Source: Limnanthes douglasii subsp. nivea (lineage: Eukaryota > Streptophyta > Magnoliopsida > Brassicales > Limnanthaceae). Taken from it: a stretch of 64,000 nucleotides of DNA. The stretch lies in NCBI GenBank assembly GCA_036936605.1, contig JAUPFV010000004.1, positions 135,975,473 through 136,039,472 of the forward strand. The letters are read 5' to 3'. The position numbers and the translations under genes were made by a program. The notes beneath the pieces are model-generated. The model was given only the letters and a program-made list of their open reading frames with translations, was not told the DNA's origin and searched no databases. Positions 50,965 through 60,138 of this stretch are shown piece after piece. Within the stretch, counting starts at the first letter, position 1. Each line of letters opens with the position of its first letter.

Positions 50965-52776
50965 ATGAATCCGGGCAATCCAGAGCTTCCACCAGCTTTG
51001 CTCGAAGTGGTGGAAGAGAATGATGAATACACTGTCGAAGAGTGTGACAGATTAAAGTGTGAAATAGAAGCTCTGAGGGCTGAGAAGGCCAAGATGGGCG
51101 TGAAAGAAAAATCCAAAGCATCGGTGGCTCATCATACTGATAACCCTAGAGAGCATGAGGCTTCTAAAACTCATGTGAGCACCAAAAAGACTCATGCTAG
51201 TTCCAAAAAGTCTCACCGGTCCAAGCCTGTAGAGAGTTCTGACTCGAGCTCAGAATCTTCAGGTAGCTCTTCGGACAGTAAGGGAAATGAAAAATCCTTG
51301 TCCTCTAGCAGCGATGAGGGTCAAACCAGGAAAAAGCAAAAGCAGGTTAAGAAGTATTCAAGAAAAAGAGACAAACATGGAAGAATGAAAAGGCATATTG
51401 TCAAGGGATCATCCCACCACCGGAGGTATACGGACAAGATGCTGATGGATCCCTTTGCTTTCCACGATGAGCCAGGTATCTTTACAACTCCCAATGAGGA
51501 TATTGTGTTCAGTCGTGGAAGGAATTGGAGGCAGTCTCCACTGTCTTCTAAAATCATGTCCGGAAACCTCCCCAAGAGGTTTGACAGCACTAAAATAGAG
51601 AAGTACGATGGCAGTACTGATCCGGACAACCATCTGGAGCAATTCAAGAACTTCATGATGAACTTTGATGATGATGATAAACTACTTTGTAGGGAATTCT
51701 CCCAATCATTTACGGGGAGTGCTCTGAAATGGTATAACAGCCTGCCTCAGGGTTGTATTAAAGATTTCGATACGTTTTGGGTGGCCTTTCGAAGGCAGTT
51801 CGTAGGGAGTAAAGAGCTGAAGGGCAATGGAGACACCATAATCCATTGTGCCCAGGAGCCAAATGAGTCCTTGAAAGAATACATAAGTCGTTTTGTGAAC
51901 ACAAAAAATGGGTTGGCTGATTGCTTCGAACAGGTAGCAATAGCATCCCTGAGACAGGGTTTGAACCCAGGCAATCTAGCTGATTCGGTGACCAGAAAGA
52001 AGGCTATGACATGGGGAGGGTTGCTGAATCAGGTTGGCAAACAAATAAACGTCGATGAAACAAAGAAAACCAGGGTGCACAGGCAGGTGAGTTCCACCCC
52101 AGTGGCACCAACTCCAAATCAGAATCAGTCCGGGAACAAAGCAAGAGAAACCGGACAGGGGCATGGTAGGGCAAAAGCCCAGTCTCAGCCAGCTGCTCCA
52201 GCTCAAAGTCAACAATCCAGAAACAAGAGAGGGCCATGGGTCCAACCGGAGTGGTTCGCTGAGTTAAAAGAAAGCGTGGCCACTATCTTCGATAAAACAA
52301 AAGATGAGGTACATTACCGGAGACCGGCAACACTGCAGTCTCCCAGAGAGCATCGCAACAACTCTTTTTGCCAATATCACAATGATATTGGTCATACCAC
52401 TGATGATTGCATAGCATTGAAGCAAGAAGTTCAGAACTTGATTGAAAGGGGAAAGCTGGGGGCTTATGTGAAAAGAAAAGGGGGTAACAGGCCTGACAAC
52501 ACTCACCGAGTTGGTCCGAGTAATGCTGCTCCGGAGGGAGCCATGGTAATAGTTGAAAGATTTGATGTGGAATCTGAGTACTTGGCTCCTGATCCAACTC
52601 GAAAGAGAGTGGGTGCTATAGAGGAATGTTCTAGGTCAGTCTCCGGGCTCATTAAGTTTTTTGAATCGCTTACAATTTTCGGAGGGGACACTATGACAGC
52701 TCCTACTGCTTCTTCGAGGAAGAGACATGTTCATACTTTGGCCTCCCAGCTAGAAGGAGGCATGACTTCTTACTAG
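50965..52776 (+). CDS. gag: Gag of element E
   Basis: A 603-residue structural protein that forms the virus-like particle and packages element RNA. The N-terminus has an acidic helical segment (about residues 10-50) then a Ser/Lys/Arg-rich stretch to about 165. The gag core lies at about 205-330 (LEQFKNFMMNFDDDDKLL, WYNSLPQGC, DTFWVAFRRQFVGS). A Gln/Pro-rich linker follows, then one zinc knuckle CQYHNDIGHTTDDC near residue 470. The tail (FFESLTIFGGDT) is shared with element A, where the frame continues into protease without a stop. So the TAG at 52774-52776 is probably a mutation rather than a natural gag end. ATG 50965 lies 74 bases after the LTR end. Confidence 0.9.
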   Translation: MNPGNPELPPALLEVVEENDEYTVEECDRLKCEIEALRAEKAKMGVKEKSKASVAHHTDNPREHEASKTHVSTKKTHASSKKSHRSKPVESSDSSSESSGSSSDSKGNEKSLSSSSDEGQTRKKQKQVKKYSRKRDKHGRMKRHIVKGSSHHRRYTDKMLMDPFAFHDEPGIFTTPNEDIVFSRGRNWRQSPLSSKIMSGNLPKRFDSTKIEKYDGSTDPDNHLEQFKNFMMNFDDDDKLLCREFSQSFTGSALKWYNSLPQGCIKDFDTFWVAFRRQFVGSKELKGNGDTIIHCAQEPNESLKEYISRFVNTKNGLADCFEQVAIASLRQGLNPGNLADSVTRKKAMTWGGLLNQVGKQINVDETKKTRVHRQVSSTPVAPTPNQNQSGNKARETGQGHGRAKAQSQPAAPAQSQQSRNKRGPWVQPEWFAELKESVATIFDKTKDEVHYRRPATLQSPREHRNNSFCQYHNDIGHTTDDCIALKQEVQNLIERGKLGAYVKRKGGNRPDNTHRVGPSNAAPEGAMVIVERFDVESEYLAPDPTRKRVGAIEECSRSVSGLIKFFESLTIFGGDTMTAPTASSRKRHVHTLASQLEGGMTSY

Positions 52777-52800
52777 TCACCAAACTCATTTCCCTTCATT

Positions 52801-53307
52801 GTGTTCGATGAGGATGATTTAAGAAACATTGCTGTCCCTCATGAGGATGCTGTTGTCATAGGAGCATCTATAGGGGGCAATGACATAAGACGAATCTTGG
52901 TGGATACTGGAAGCTCAACCAATATCCTTTTCTTAACCACTTACAAGAAAATGAAAAACCCTGCTGTAATTCAGAATTCGGACAGGTCAATCGTGGGCTT
53001 CACAGGCAGCTCAGCAGATGTGATCGGGGAGTTCGAAGAGGAGGTGTTATTGGGCAAGGGCCCTTTCAAGAAAATGGTCAGAATACTCTTTATTGTGGTG
53101 GATTGTCCCACTTGCTATAATGCTATTCTAGGGAGGTCTTGGCTCTCTAGGATGCATGCAGTGGCTTCAACAGTCCATCAATGTTTGAAGTATGCTGTTC
53201 AGGGGCAGGTTGGAGTTGTCCGGAGCAGCCAAAAGATTGCAAGAGAATGTTATGCCACTGCCTTGGCTCCTCCAACGCTGGGGGCAGTCCGCATCGATGA
53301 ACAATAG
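52801..53307 (+). CDS. pro: Aspartic protease of element E
   Basis: Pepsin-like retroviral-type protease that would cut the Gag-Pol polyprotein. The active site VDTGSSTNILF lies near 52900-52932 and the ILGRSWLSRMH motif near 53128-53160. It is in the same frame as gag, separated by the single TAG at 52774. It ends at TAG 53305-53307, context CAA TAG CAG TTT. The reading frame continues open beyond. Elements A and D have a stop at the corresponding place, so this stop may be read through to make pol. Confidence 0.85.
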   Translation: MFDEDDLRNIAVPHEDAVVIGASIGGNDIRRILVDTGSSTNILFLTTYKKMKNPAVIQNSDRSIVGFTGSSADVIGEFEEEVLLGKGPFKKMVRILFIVVDCPTCYNAILGRSWLSRMHAVASTVHQCLKYAVQGQVGVVRSSQKIARECYATALAPPTLGAVRIDEQ

Positions 53308-53313
53308 CAGTTT
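53305..53313 (+). promoter_or_regulatory. Candidate stop-codon readthrough site (UAG-CAG-UUU)
   Basis: TAG CAG TTT matches the tobacco-mosaic-type readthrough consensus UAG-CAR-YYA except for the last base. Element A has TAG CAG TCA (exact) at 3285-3277 on the minus strand, and the decayed element D has TAA CAA CTA at 27339, 34034 and 40720. Downstream protein (QFEG / QSEG / QLTG) aligns in all three. Confidence 0.6.
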
Positions 53314-56172
53314 GAGGGCCTTTCTGGGGGTGAGGGTGAAATTGATGACCCCAGAGAGACCCCCGGAGTATTGATACCAATCGAAGAGGTTGAAACGCAC
53401 TGTTTGGAAGAGGGTAAGAGTGTCAAGATAGGGTCCAAGATGCCACCAATGTTGAAAAAAGAAATGTTGAAATTTTTGAAAGACCATCAGCACGTTTTTG
53501 CATGGTGCAATGCTGATGTTACTGGAGTTCCATCAGAGGTGATATCCCATCACTTATCTGTCCGGAGAGATGTAGCACCAGTGGTTCAAAAAAGAAGAGC
53601 TTTTTCCAAGGAAAAGGCTGATGTCATAGTGCAAGAGGTTGACAGACTCACAAAGATGGGGCACATTAAGGAATCTCAATACCCTTTGTGGACTGCCAAT
53701 CCTGTCCTGGTGAAAAAGAAGAATGGCAAGTGGCGCATGTGCATTGACTTCACAGACCTCAATAGAGCTTGCCCAAAAGACTTGTATCCGGTCCCCCGGA
53801 TCGATCAGTTAGTAGACTCCACCTCTGGAAATAAGCTACTTTCCTTTATGGATGCTTTCTCCGGGTACAATCAGATTCAAGTGGATCCTAAGGATCAAGA
53901 GCATACCACGTTTGTAACTGACAGAGGGCTTCATTGCTACAAGGTGATGCCATTTGGTTTGACAAATGCTGGGGCTACTTATCAAAGATTAGTCAACAAG
54001 GCATTTGCTGATCAAATTGGAAGAAATATGGAGGTTTACATTATCGATATGATGGTGAAAAGTGTGGATGAGCAGCTACACTTGTCCGATCTCCAAGAAA
54101 CTTTTGCCAACTTGGTGAAAGTGAATTTAAAGTTAAACCCTGAAAAGTATGTCTTCGGAGTGCAGTCCGGGAAGTTTCAAGGCTATATCATAAGTGAGCA
54201 TGGAATACAGCCCGATTCGGGCCAGCTGAATGCTCTTTTCCAGATGGAACCTCCTCGAAACGTCAAAGAAGTACAGCGGTTAACGGGGAGATTAGCAGCC
54301 TTAAACAGATTTATCTCCAGGTCTTCGGACAGGTGTGCTCCTTTCTTTCAAACTTTGAAAGGTGCAAAGGGGTTCGAGTGGACCCCACAGTGTGATGAGG
54401 CTTTCAATGAAATCAAGAAACACTTGTCCACCCCCAAAACTTTGTTCAAACCAGTTGATGGGGAGACTCTCTTCGTATATTTGGCAGTTTCAAGTTGTGC
54501 CATCAGTGCTGTGCTGGTAAGAGAGGTCGATAGACATCCCCATCCAGTGCACTACATCAGCAAAAGCTTAATAGATGCTGAGAGACGTTACTTGAAACTT
54601 GAAAAATTAGCATTAGCCCTGGTGATAGCTGCAAAAAAGATGAGGCCTTATTTCCAGGCTCATCCTATCATCGTCCGGACCTCTTTTCCCTTAAAAAATG
54701 TCCTTCAAAAAGCAGACATTTCAAGCAGAATGACTAAGTGGTCAGTAGAGTTGGGGGACTTCGACATAGACTTTGCTCCCCGGACAGCAGTGAAAGCCCA
54801 AGCCGTGGCTGATTTTCTGGTTGAATTCCACTCCTATAGGGATTCGGAGCAATCTACTGATACAAAAGATAAGAAAATATGGATCGTCCGAACAGATGGT
54901 GGATCTAGCACTATGGGATGTGGTGCAGGAATATGTTTAACTTCCCCATACGGAGACAATATGTACCATGCTATTTGTTTTGCTTTCAGGGCATCTAATA
55001 ACGAGTCCGAATATGAAGAAGCTATAGCTGGGTTAAAGTTAGCCTACATTTGTGGGGCTAAGAGGGTCAAGCTGCTAAGTGACTCCCAATTGCTTATCCA
55101 CCATGCCTTAGGCCAATCTGAGGCTAGAAAGGAGCAGCTTGTGAAGTATTTACTCCTCCTCAAGAATGAAGCACTAAAATTTAAAGCTGTTGTCTATGAG
55201 CACATTCCCCGGGCAGAAAATGAGCTAGCAGAATCATTGGCAACCATAGCATATACGGAGTCATACCCATGGATCCATGTGCTTGAAAGCCCTTCTATTC
55301 AACTTAGTAAGGGTATAGAAGAGGAAATTTTTGAAGTACAAGTGAAACAACCTCGAGACTGGAGATCTCCTCTCATACAATATATGTCCAATGGTATTGT
55401 GCCTTCAGATAAGTCACAAGCCAGAACATTGAAACACAAGGCTCGTGGTTTCATTATATTGAGAGAAGTATTGTACAAAAAATCCTATAGTAAACCTCTC
55501 CTGCGTTGTTTGGGGGATGATGAGTCACAAGTGGTCCTCTCCGAATTACATGATGGTGAGGGATCAGCCCATTGTGGATTTAGAGCTCTAACAAGAATAG
55601 TATTACTCTCCGGATACTATTGGACATCAATCATGAAAGATGCTAAGGAGTTGGTAAGGAGGTGGGACCCATGCCAGAGGTACAACAATGAAATTCATGT
55701 ACCAGCCATTCCTCTAGAATCCATTTATGAGCCCATTCCCTTCGCTCGATGGGGGTTGGATTTAGTAGGGCCTCTCCCCGTGGCGTCCGGAGGGCGCAAA
55801 ACTATAATTGTGGCCATAGACTACTTCTCGAAGTGGATAGAAGCAGCCCCCCTGGCAGGGACAACATCAAAAGCTGTCATAAAATTCATTTTGTCCAATA
55901 TATGTTGCAGATTTGGTATCCCACAGAAAATAACAACAGACAACGGGCCACAGTTCGACAATAGAGAAATAGAGAGCTTCTGTGCCTCAAGGGGTATACA
56001 ACATTGTTTTTCTTCACCTTTCCACCCACAAGCAAATGGGCAAGTCGAAGTGGCTAATAGAACTATACTCTCCGGGTTAAAAAAGAATTTGGAAGGGGCT
56101 GCTGGGAAATGGCCTAGTTATTTGCAAGAAGTCTTGTGGGCCTACCGGAAAACACCTGGGATTGCAACATAA
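53308..56172 (+). CDS. pol: Reverse transcriptase, RNase H and integrase of element E
   Basis: An open frame follows the candidate readthrough stop; the first internal Met is at 53371. RT: KKNGKWRMCIDFTDLN near 53716, the catalytic FMDAFSGYNQI near 53848, and the second catalytic box reads YIID at 54037-54048 instead of YIDD, so one metal-binding Asp is Ile. RNase H spans about 54890-55250 with TDGG, NNESEYEEA and SDSQL. The integrase zinc domain (55549-55690) has HDGEGSAH but RRWDPCQ in place of the usual Cys-x-x-Cys. The DDE core is present: AIDYFSKW, TDNGPQFDN and QVEVANRT. TAA at 56170-56172 replaces a Tyr codon kept in element A. Probably inactive. Confidence 0.9.
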   Translation, partial: QFEGLSGGEGEIDDPRETPGVLIPIEEVETHCLEEGKSVKIGSKMPPMLKKEMLKFLKDHQHVFAWCNADVTGVPSEVISHHLSVRRDVAPVVQKRRAFSKEKADVIVQEVDRLTKMGHIKESQYPLWTANPVLVKKKNGKWRMCIDFTDLNRACPKDLYPVPRIDQLVDSTSGNKLLSFMDAFSGYNQIQVDPKDQEHTTFVTDRGLHCYKVMPFGLTNAGATYQRLVNKAFADQIGRNMEVYIIDMMVKSVDEQLHLSDLQETFANLVKVNLKLNPEKYVFGVQSGKFQGYIISEHGIQPDSGQLNALFQMEPPRNVKEVQRLTGRLAALNRFISRSSDRCAPFFQTLKGAKGFEWTPQCDEAFNEIKKHLSTPKTLFKPVDGETLFVYLAVSSCAISAVLVREVDRHPHPVHYISKSLIDAERRYLKLEKLALALVIAAKKMRPYFQAHPIIVRTSFPLKNVLQKADISSRMTKWSVELGDFDIDFAPRTAVKAQAVADFLVEFHSYRDSEQSTDTKDKKIWIVRTDGGSSTMGCGAGICLTSPYGDNMYHAICFAFRASNNESEYEEAIAGLKLAYICGAKRVKLLSDSQLLIHHALGQSEARKEQLVKYLLLLKNEALKFKAVVYEHIPRAENELAESLATIAYTESYPWIHVLESPSIQLSKGIEEEIFEVQVKQPRDWRSPLIQYMSNGIVPSDKSQARTLKHKARGFIILREVLYKKSYSKPLLRCLGDDESQVVLSELHDGEGSAHCGFRALTRIVLLSGYYWTSIMKDAKELVRRWDPCQRYNNEIHVPAIPLESIYEPIPFARWGLDLVGPLPVASGGRKTIIVAIDYFSKWIEAAPLAGTTSKAVIKFILSNICCRFGIPQKITTDNGPQFDNREIESFCASRGIQHCFSSPFHPQANGQVEVANRTILSGLKKNLEGAAGKWPSYLQEVLWAYRKTPGIAT

Positions 56173-56595
56173 GAGTCACCCTTTGCCTTGGTCTATGGGA
56201 TGGATGCAGTAGCCCCCATAGAGAAGACACTCCCTTCCTTTCGTGTTCACTACTTCTCCGAACACGCTAATGAGATGGCAATCAAAAATCAACTTGATTT
56301 GATAGAAGAAAGACGGGTTAAGGCTCACCTTAGAGTTGCACACTATCAGGGCTTAATGAGGAGCAGGTTTGCTTCTAAAGTTAAAAGAAGAGATTTCCAA
56401 CCAGGGGATAAAGTATTAAGGAAGGTCTTCTTACACACTAAAGAAAAGCTCTTCGGAAAGCTGGCCCCAACCTGGGAGGGTCCGTATATAGTGGTTGAAA
56501 GAATCAAGCCTGGAACTTATTGGTTGGAAGACAAAGATGGCAGAGTTCTTACTCATCCTTGGAATATTGAGCATCTCCGGATGTACTTGGAATAG
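56173..56595 (+). CDS. C-terminal part of integrase of element E
   Basis: Same frame as pol, continuing after the TAA at 56170: ESPFALVYGMDAV, then FQPGDKVLRKV, WEGPYIVVERIKPGTYWL and HPWNIEHLRMYLE, the typical end of gypsy integrase that binds DNA and helps target integration. It would be joined to pol if the TAA were absent. Confidence 0.85.
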   Translation, partial: ESPFALVYGMDAVAPIEKTLPSFRVHYFSEHANEMAIKNQLDLIEERRVKAHLRVAHYQGLMRSRFASKVKRRDFQPGDKVLRKVFLHTKEKLFGKLAPTWEGPYIVVERIKPGTYWLEDKDGRVLTHPWNIEHLRMYLE

Positions 56596-56970
56596 TACTT
56601 GTGTAAATATTTACTTGTTTAAACATCCATGTAAATATTTGGGGGCATACTCTTTCCTCCCTGGTAGCGCGGAGAGGTTTTAATGAGGTGTCCGGGTTGT
56701 TAAATAAAATTCGATGCCTTCTTCAAAATTTTCTAAGTGTTTTTAAAGTCTAATCCCTTATCATACTATCCGGATTGAAATATCTAAAGGCTATTTAAAC
56801 TCTAGCCGGAGAATTTAAACACTCTCACAATGCAATATCTAAAAGCTACTTAAACTCTGGCTATCAAAATTAAAATGAACAATGACAGAAGGTGATGGTT
56901 GCACAAAACAGAGATATTCATAAAATGAAACAACTTAAAATTACCTTGGCCTTCCAAGGACTTTCAATAG
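56596..56970. other. Spacer between pol and antisense ORFs of element E
   Basis: Non-coding, convergent 3' ends of pol and the antisense unit. It holds one copy of the palindrome CCTTGGCCTTCCAAGG (56944-56959); a second copy lies at 57031-57046 inside the antisense ORF end. Confidence 0.6.
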
Positions 56971-58659
56971 TCAAGGTACTACACAAAAAACCTGTCCGGT
57001 CAAGCACCGGACACCATTACAAAAAGAGTGCCTTGGCCTTCCAAGGACTTTAGTTTGAATAAAATATAAACGAAGTAAATTGTGGGTTAAGGTTGAGCCT
57101 GCCTTCTTACCCTTGGGGTCATCTTTCCCTTCATCTACCTTCTTGCCTTTGGGATCATCTTTCTTGTCATCTGGGCTCTCCCCAGTATGTTCCTCATCAT
57201 CCGAGGAGCCACTAGAGTAGCCATACCTGTCACCTTCGGCCATAGTATGGTATGGGAGGTTTTCGGGCTCAACATAAAGCCACAACTCCCCCAGGTTCCT
57301 CTGCGGAAACTTTTCATGGAAAAGTAGGACCATGTCAGACCTCACCTTTTCAAGCAGCATCTCTTCGCTCTTGAGCATCTGGTTGGCATAATTATTGATC
57401 CTGGCTTGGATCTTAGCATCCTGCTCCTGTAACAAGGCATTTTTCTCCTCAGCAGCCTTGGTCATTGCATTCTCAAGAGCAATCTTGTCAGTGGTCAAGT
57501 TGGTGATAATCTTCTCCTTTGCCGTGGTCTCTCCCTTTGAAACAGTAAGGTCTTTCTCCATACCGGACAGCTTCTTCCGGAGGTCTTTAATGGTTTCCTC
57601 TAGAGTGGCAACCTTTGTAGTGCTTTCCTCTTGACTCTTTTTCAGCTTCTCATTTGCCTCCTTTAGCATGTCAGCATTGACTGTAGCAGTGCGGAGGTCT
57701 TCGGACAGTTTATCCTTCTCAGACTTGAGATCTTTGATGATGTCTGCTTGACCCCGGACTTGTCTTTCCAGTGTGAGTACTGGCTGTACATTGCTAAGCA
57801 AAGAATGGGCTATGATGTCTTTTTCACTAGAAACAATGAAAGTCTTACCATTTAAGTTGACCGTATTGGAGCTGCTCGAAGGAATGTAAGGCCCTGCGAA
57901 TTCATCTCTGGGGAGGCTAAGGAAGTATTCACCAAGCCCACCTAGACCGGTGATGTCCACTTCATCCAGGTTGAGATCTCCCCCTTCCACCTCATCAGTA
58001 TGAAAGTCCCTTGGGATCTCTTCGGCCAGCGTTGGGTCAGAAGGGTCAGTTGGGAATAAAGGCTCCGGATCCCGGAGAGCGAGCTCATCTCCCTGCGAAG
58101 CCTTTTTCTTTTTGGCTTCCCGGTCAGCGCCTTCACCTTCTTGTTTGCGAGTCCTCTTGGGAGCTCTTGGAGGTCTTGGAGGGTCTGCTTCATGCCTTTC
58201 GGTCTCTTGCTCCACCACTTGCAAGAGAGCAGCATCAATTTGGCTCTGGGCCGGCCCCTCCGGGGCGGTTGGGGCATCCTTCTCAGCATCGCTCGCCACC
58301 TTTTTGCCTCTTTTCCTACCTTTCATTTTGCTCGGGGCTTTGGCCCGGCCTGGTAGGAAGAGCGTCCCGTCTGGTTCATGGGATCTTTTGAGCACAGTGT
58401 CCCCAGAAGGTTGGGTGGTAAGCTCCTCCCAAGTCAGGTCTCTTTGACCTGTGGTGTTCCACAGGTGAGACCTTGCCAAGTTCCCACTGGTGAAGGCACT
58501 GTGGAATCTGTTCCCCCAGTTCTCTACGGCCCAGGCATTGATTTTGCCACAAGTGACCTGTCCGGCCTTCAAGTAGTCCCCGAACTCCTTAGGCAGTTTT
58601 GTTAAAGCAAAAAAAAGACCAGTTAATTTAAACCAACTTAAAAAGGAAGAAATGGACAA
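56971..58659 (-). CDS. Antisense ORF b of element E (coiled-coil protein)
   Basis: An open frame of 562 codons on the strand opposite gag-pol. The first ~20 residues are probably intron-derived; protein-like sequence begins around KLPKEFGDYLKAGQV. A basic, nuclear-signal-like region follows (PKRTRKQEG, REAKKKKAS), then an acidic stretch. A long heptad-rich coiled coil comes next (about residues 290-440: LKSEKDKLSEDL, KIITNLTTDKIALEN). The end is Asp/Lys-rich with DDPKGKK twice. It probably forms one gene with ORF a (58638-60032): a GTAAGT donor occurs on the minus strand at 58682-58677, but no acceptor that keeps frame was found. Function unknown; such antisense ORFs are known in some Tat-lineage elements. 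Confidence 0.7.
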   Translation of the reverse strand: MSISSFLSWFKLTGLFFALTKLPKEFGDYLKAGQVTCGKINAWAVENWGNRFHSAFTSGNLARSHLWNTTGQRDLTWEELTTQPSGDTVLKRSHEPDGTLFLPGRAKAPSKMKGRKRGKKVASDAEKDAPTAPEGPAQSQIDAALLQVVEQETERHEADPPRPPRAPKRTRKQEGEGADREAKKKKASQGDELALRDPEPLFPTDPSDPTLAEEIPRDFHTDEVEGGDLNLDEVDITGLGGLGEYFLSLPRDEFAGPYIPSSSSNTVNLNGKTFIVSSEKDIIAHSLLSNVQPVLTLERQVRGQADIIKDLKSEKDKLSEDLRTATVNADMLKEANEKLKKSQEESTTKVATLEETIKDLRKKLSGMEKDLTVSKGETTAKEKIITNLTTDKIALENAMTKAAEEKNALLQEQDAKIQARINNYANQMLKSEEMLLEKVRSDMVLLFHEKFPQRNLGELWLYVEPENLPYHTMAEGDRYGYSSGSSDDEEHTGESPDDKKDDPKGKKVDEGKDDPKGKKAGSTLTHNLLRLYFIQTKVLGRPRHSFCNGVRCLTGQVFCVVP

Positions 58660-60032
58660 AGATTCGAAGTGTGAAACTTACGGTCACTCCTCCATCTGCT
58701 TCCGAGGAGGCTTGGGTTCTCACCAGCCTTGATCTTCTTGCCGTTTTCCGAGGCGCCACTTACAAACAAAAACTGGCTCCTCCACTTGCTCTCCGACTCC
58801 AACAGATCATTGACAGCCTTGAAGTTGTCCCCCATATTAAAGTGATAAAAGGGGAATTGGTGATGTTTGCAAAGGTTGGCCACTGCTGCGAACTCTTCCA
58901 TAGGGAGAGGGATCCCGGACAGCCTAGATGCCATGATACATGACATCAGAGTATACCAACCGTTGGGGCTCAGCTGGCTCGGGTAGAGCTTGACCAAGTG
59001 GAAATATATGACGATCTCCGGGTCTAATGGGAACCTGAGTCCCCAATTAAATAGCTCTGTAAAAAAGACTATTTCGTTTCTCTTACAATCCATAGGGGTC
59101 TCCGGATCTATAGGAATCCTTATCTTCACGTTTTCTGGGATCCCCCATTTTGTGCGCATTCGACCCAGTTCAGCAGTATGGATGAATGCATACTTGGTCT
59201 TCTGTAAGGCCAAGAGGTATTTGAGCTCAACTCTGTGGGAACACGGCCCCACCTTCTCTTCAAGGCACTCCGACAGGTCCGGATGCCTTAAGCACAGTTT
59301 TTCCTTGCCTTTTTTGGCAGCAGCATTATCAGTCTGGCCGGAGGACTCAGACTCAAAAGGGACTTCTTCAGCAGAGTCCTCCATTCTTTCCTCTATGATT
59401 GTTGGGGGGATATCTGTGGTAGTGGTCCCGGGAGGATTAAAGCTTGGCTCAGCCTGGCTTCCGGACTGCTGGCCTTCTGTGTTTCTTAGACTTCTAGTCT
59501 CAGGCTGGGGCTCTGAGGCAGAAGTCTCTCTTGGAAGTACCGGGCTGCTGGCCTCCGGATCAGATGGCCTTTCCCGGGGAGCTCTGATGGGCACTCCAGA
59601 CCCAGAACTACTGTTTTTTGCCCCCGATTTGGAGGGAGTATTCTTGGAGGCTAGCTCTCTAACTAGCCGGCTTGTCCTCTTAACTATTAGCTTCTCCGGA
59701 GAGTGCTCCGTGTCAGACCCCATAGCAATAAAAGGAGAAGTTTTCCTAACACTTGTGACTGTAACTCCTGGCTCAACAGTAGGTACTGACTCTTGAACTG
59801 AGGAACCAGAGACTATAGGCGAGAGAGTGGATTGAAATAGTTTTTTGGGCTTAGTACCTTTAGAGGAGGACGATCCTTGATCTGACTCTGTAACGGAGGC
59901 GACTGGTCTGTCAACGGGTGATGAAGGTAGCCCTGCTGCTATTCGTTTCTCCTTCTCAACTTTTTGTGCTCTCTCCAACTCTGAAAGATTGGGCCAGCCG
60001 CCTTTGATCAATGGTGTCCTTGCTGTAAACAT
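58638..60032 (-). CDS. Antisense ORF a of element E, gypsy-type 'transposase' domain
   Basis: 464 codons on the minus strand starting MFTARTPLIKGGWPNLSELE at 60032. The N-terminal half is Ser/Pro/Glu-rich and low in structure. The C-terminal half (about residues 275-440) contains WGIPENVKIRIP, FFTELFNWGLRFPLDP, FHLVKLYPSQLSPNGW and CKHHQFPFYHF, a pattern like Pfam's 'putative gypsy type transposon' family (Transposase_28; recalled, not searched). Element C carries a related, broken copy at 25311-24400, so the ORF belongs to the family. The coding end is probably spliced to ORF b. Role unknown; gag-like or regulatory functions are possible. Confidence 0.75.
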   Translation of the reverse strand: MFTARTPLIKGGWPNLSELERAQKVEKEKRIAAGLPSSPVDRPVASVTESDQGSSSSKGTKPKKLFQSTLSPIVSGSSVQESVPTVEPGVTVTSVRKTSPFIAMGSDTEHSPEKLIVKRTSRLVRELASKNTPSKSGAKNSSSGSGVPIRAPRERPSDPEASSPVLPRETSASEPQPETRSLRNTEGQQSGSQAEPSFNPPGTTTTDIPPTIIEERMEDSAEEVPFESESSGQTDNAAAKKGKEKLCLRHPDLSECLEEKVGPCSHRVELKYLLALQKTKYAFIHTAELGRMRTKWGIPENVKIRIPIDPETPMDCKRNEIVFFTELFNWGLRFPLDPEIVIYFHLVKLYPSQLSPNGWYTLMSCIMASRLSGIPLPMEEFAAVANLCKHHQFPFYHFNMGDNFKAVNDLLESESKWRSQFLFVSGASENGKKIKAGENPSLLGSRWRSDRKFHTSNLCPFLPF

Positions 60033-60130
60033 AAACTACCAAGGAAACCTTTGCTTTAGAGAGAGAAAGCTCTAAGTAAATTTGCAGAGTAAATGTGAAA
60101 GAGATAGTAAAACAATATAAAGTAATTTGA

Positions 60131-60138
60131 ATTTATAG
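60131..60138 (-). promoter_or_regulatory. TATA box for the antisense ORFs of element E
   Basis: Minus-strand CTATAAAT, 99 bases upstream of the ATG at 60032. It is conserved in sequence and distance in element C (25412-25419). This implies the antisense unit has its own promoter between it and the polypurine tract. Confidence 0.6.

Noticed and set aside
52774..52776. TAG between gag and protease of element E as a second programmed readthrough site
   Set aside because: Context is TAC TAG TCA, not a readthrough consensus, and element A has a sense codon there.
51321..53493. Several 60-110-codon minus-strand ORFs opposite gag-pol of element E
   Set aside because: They lie opposite recognisable Gag, protease and RT sequence and show no conserved protein features.
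56170..56172. TAA within integrase as a programmed stop
   Set aside because: Element A has Tyr at this place and the integrase domain continues across it, so it is a simple mutation.
58990..59796. 268-codon plus-strand ORF
   Set aside because: Shadow of the antisense ORF of element E. The minus-strand frame has conserved protein shared with element C; the plus frame does not.
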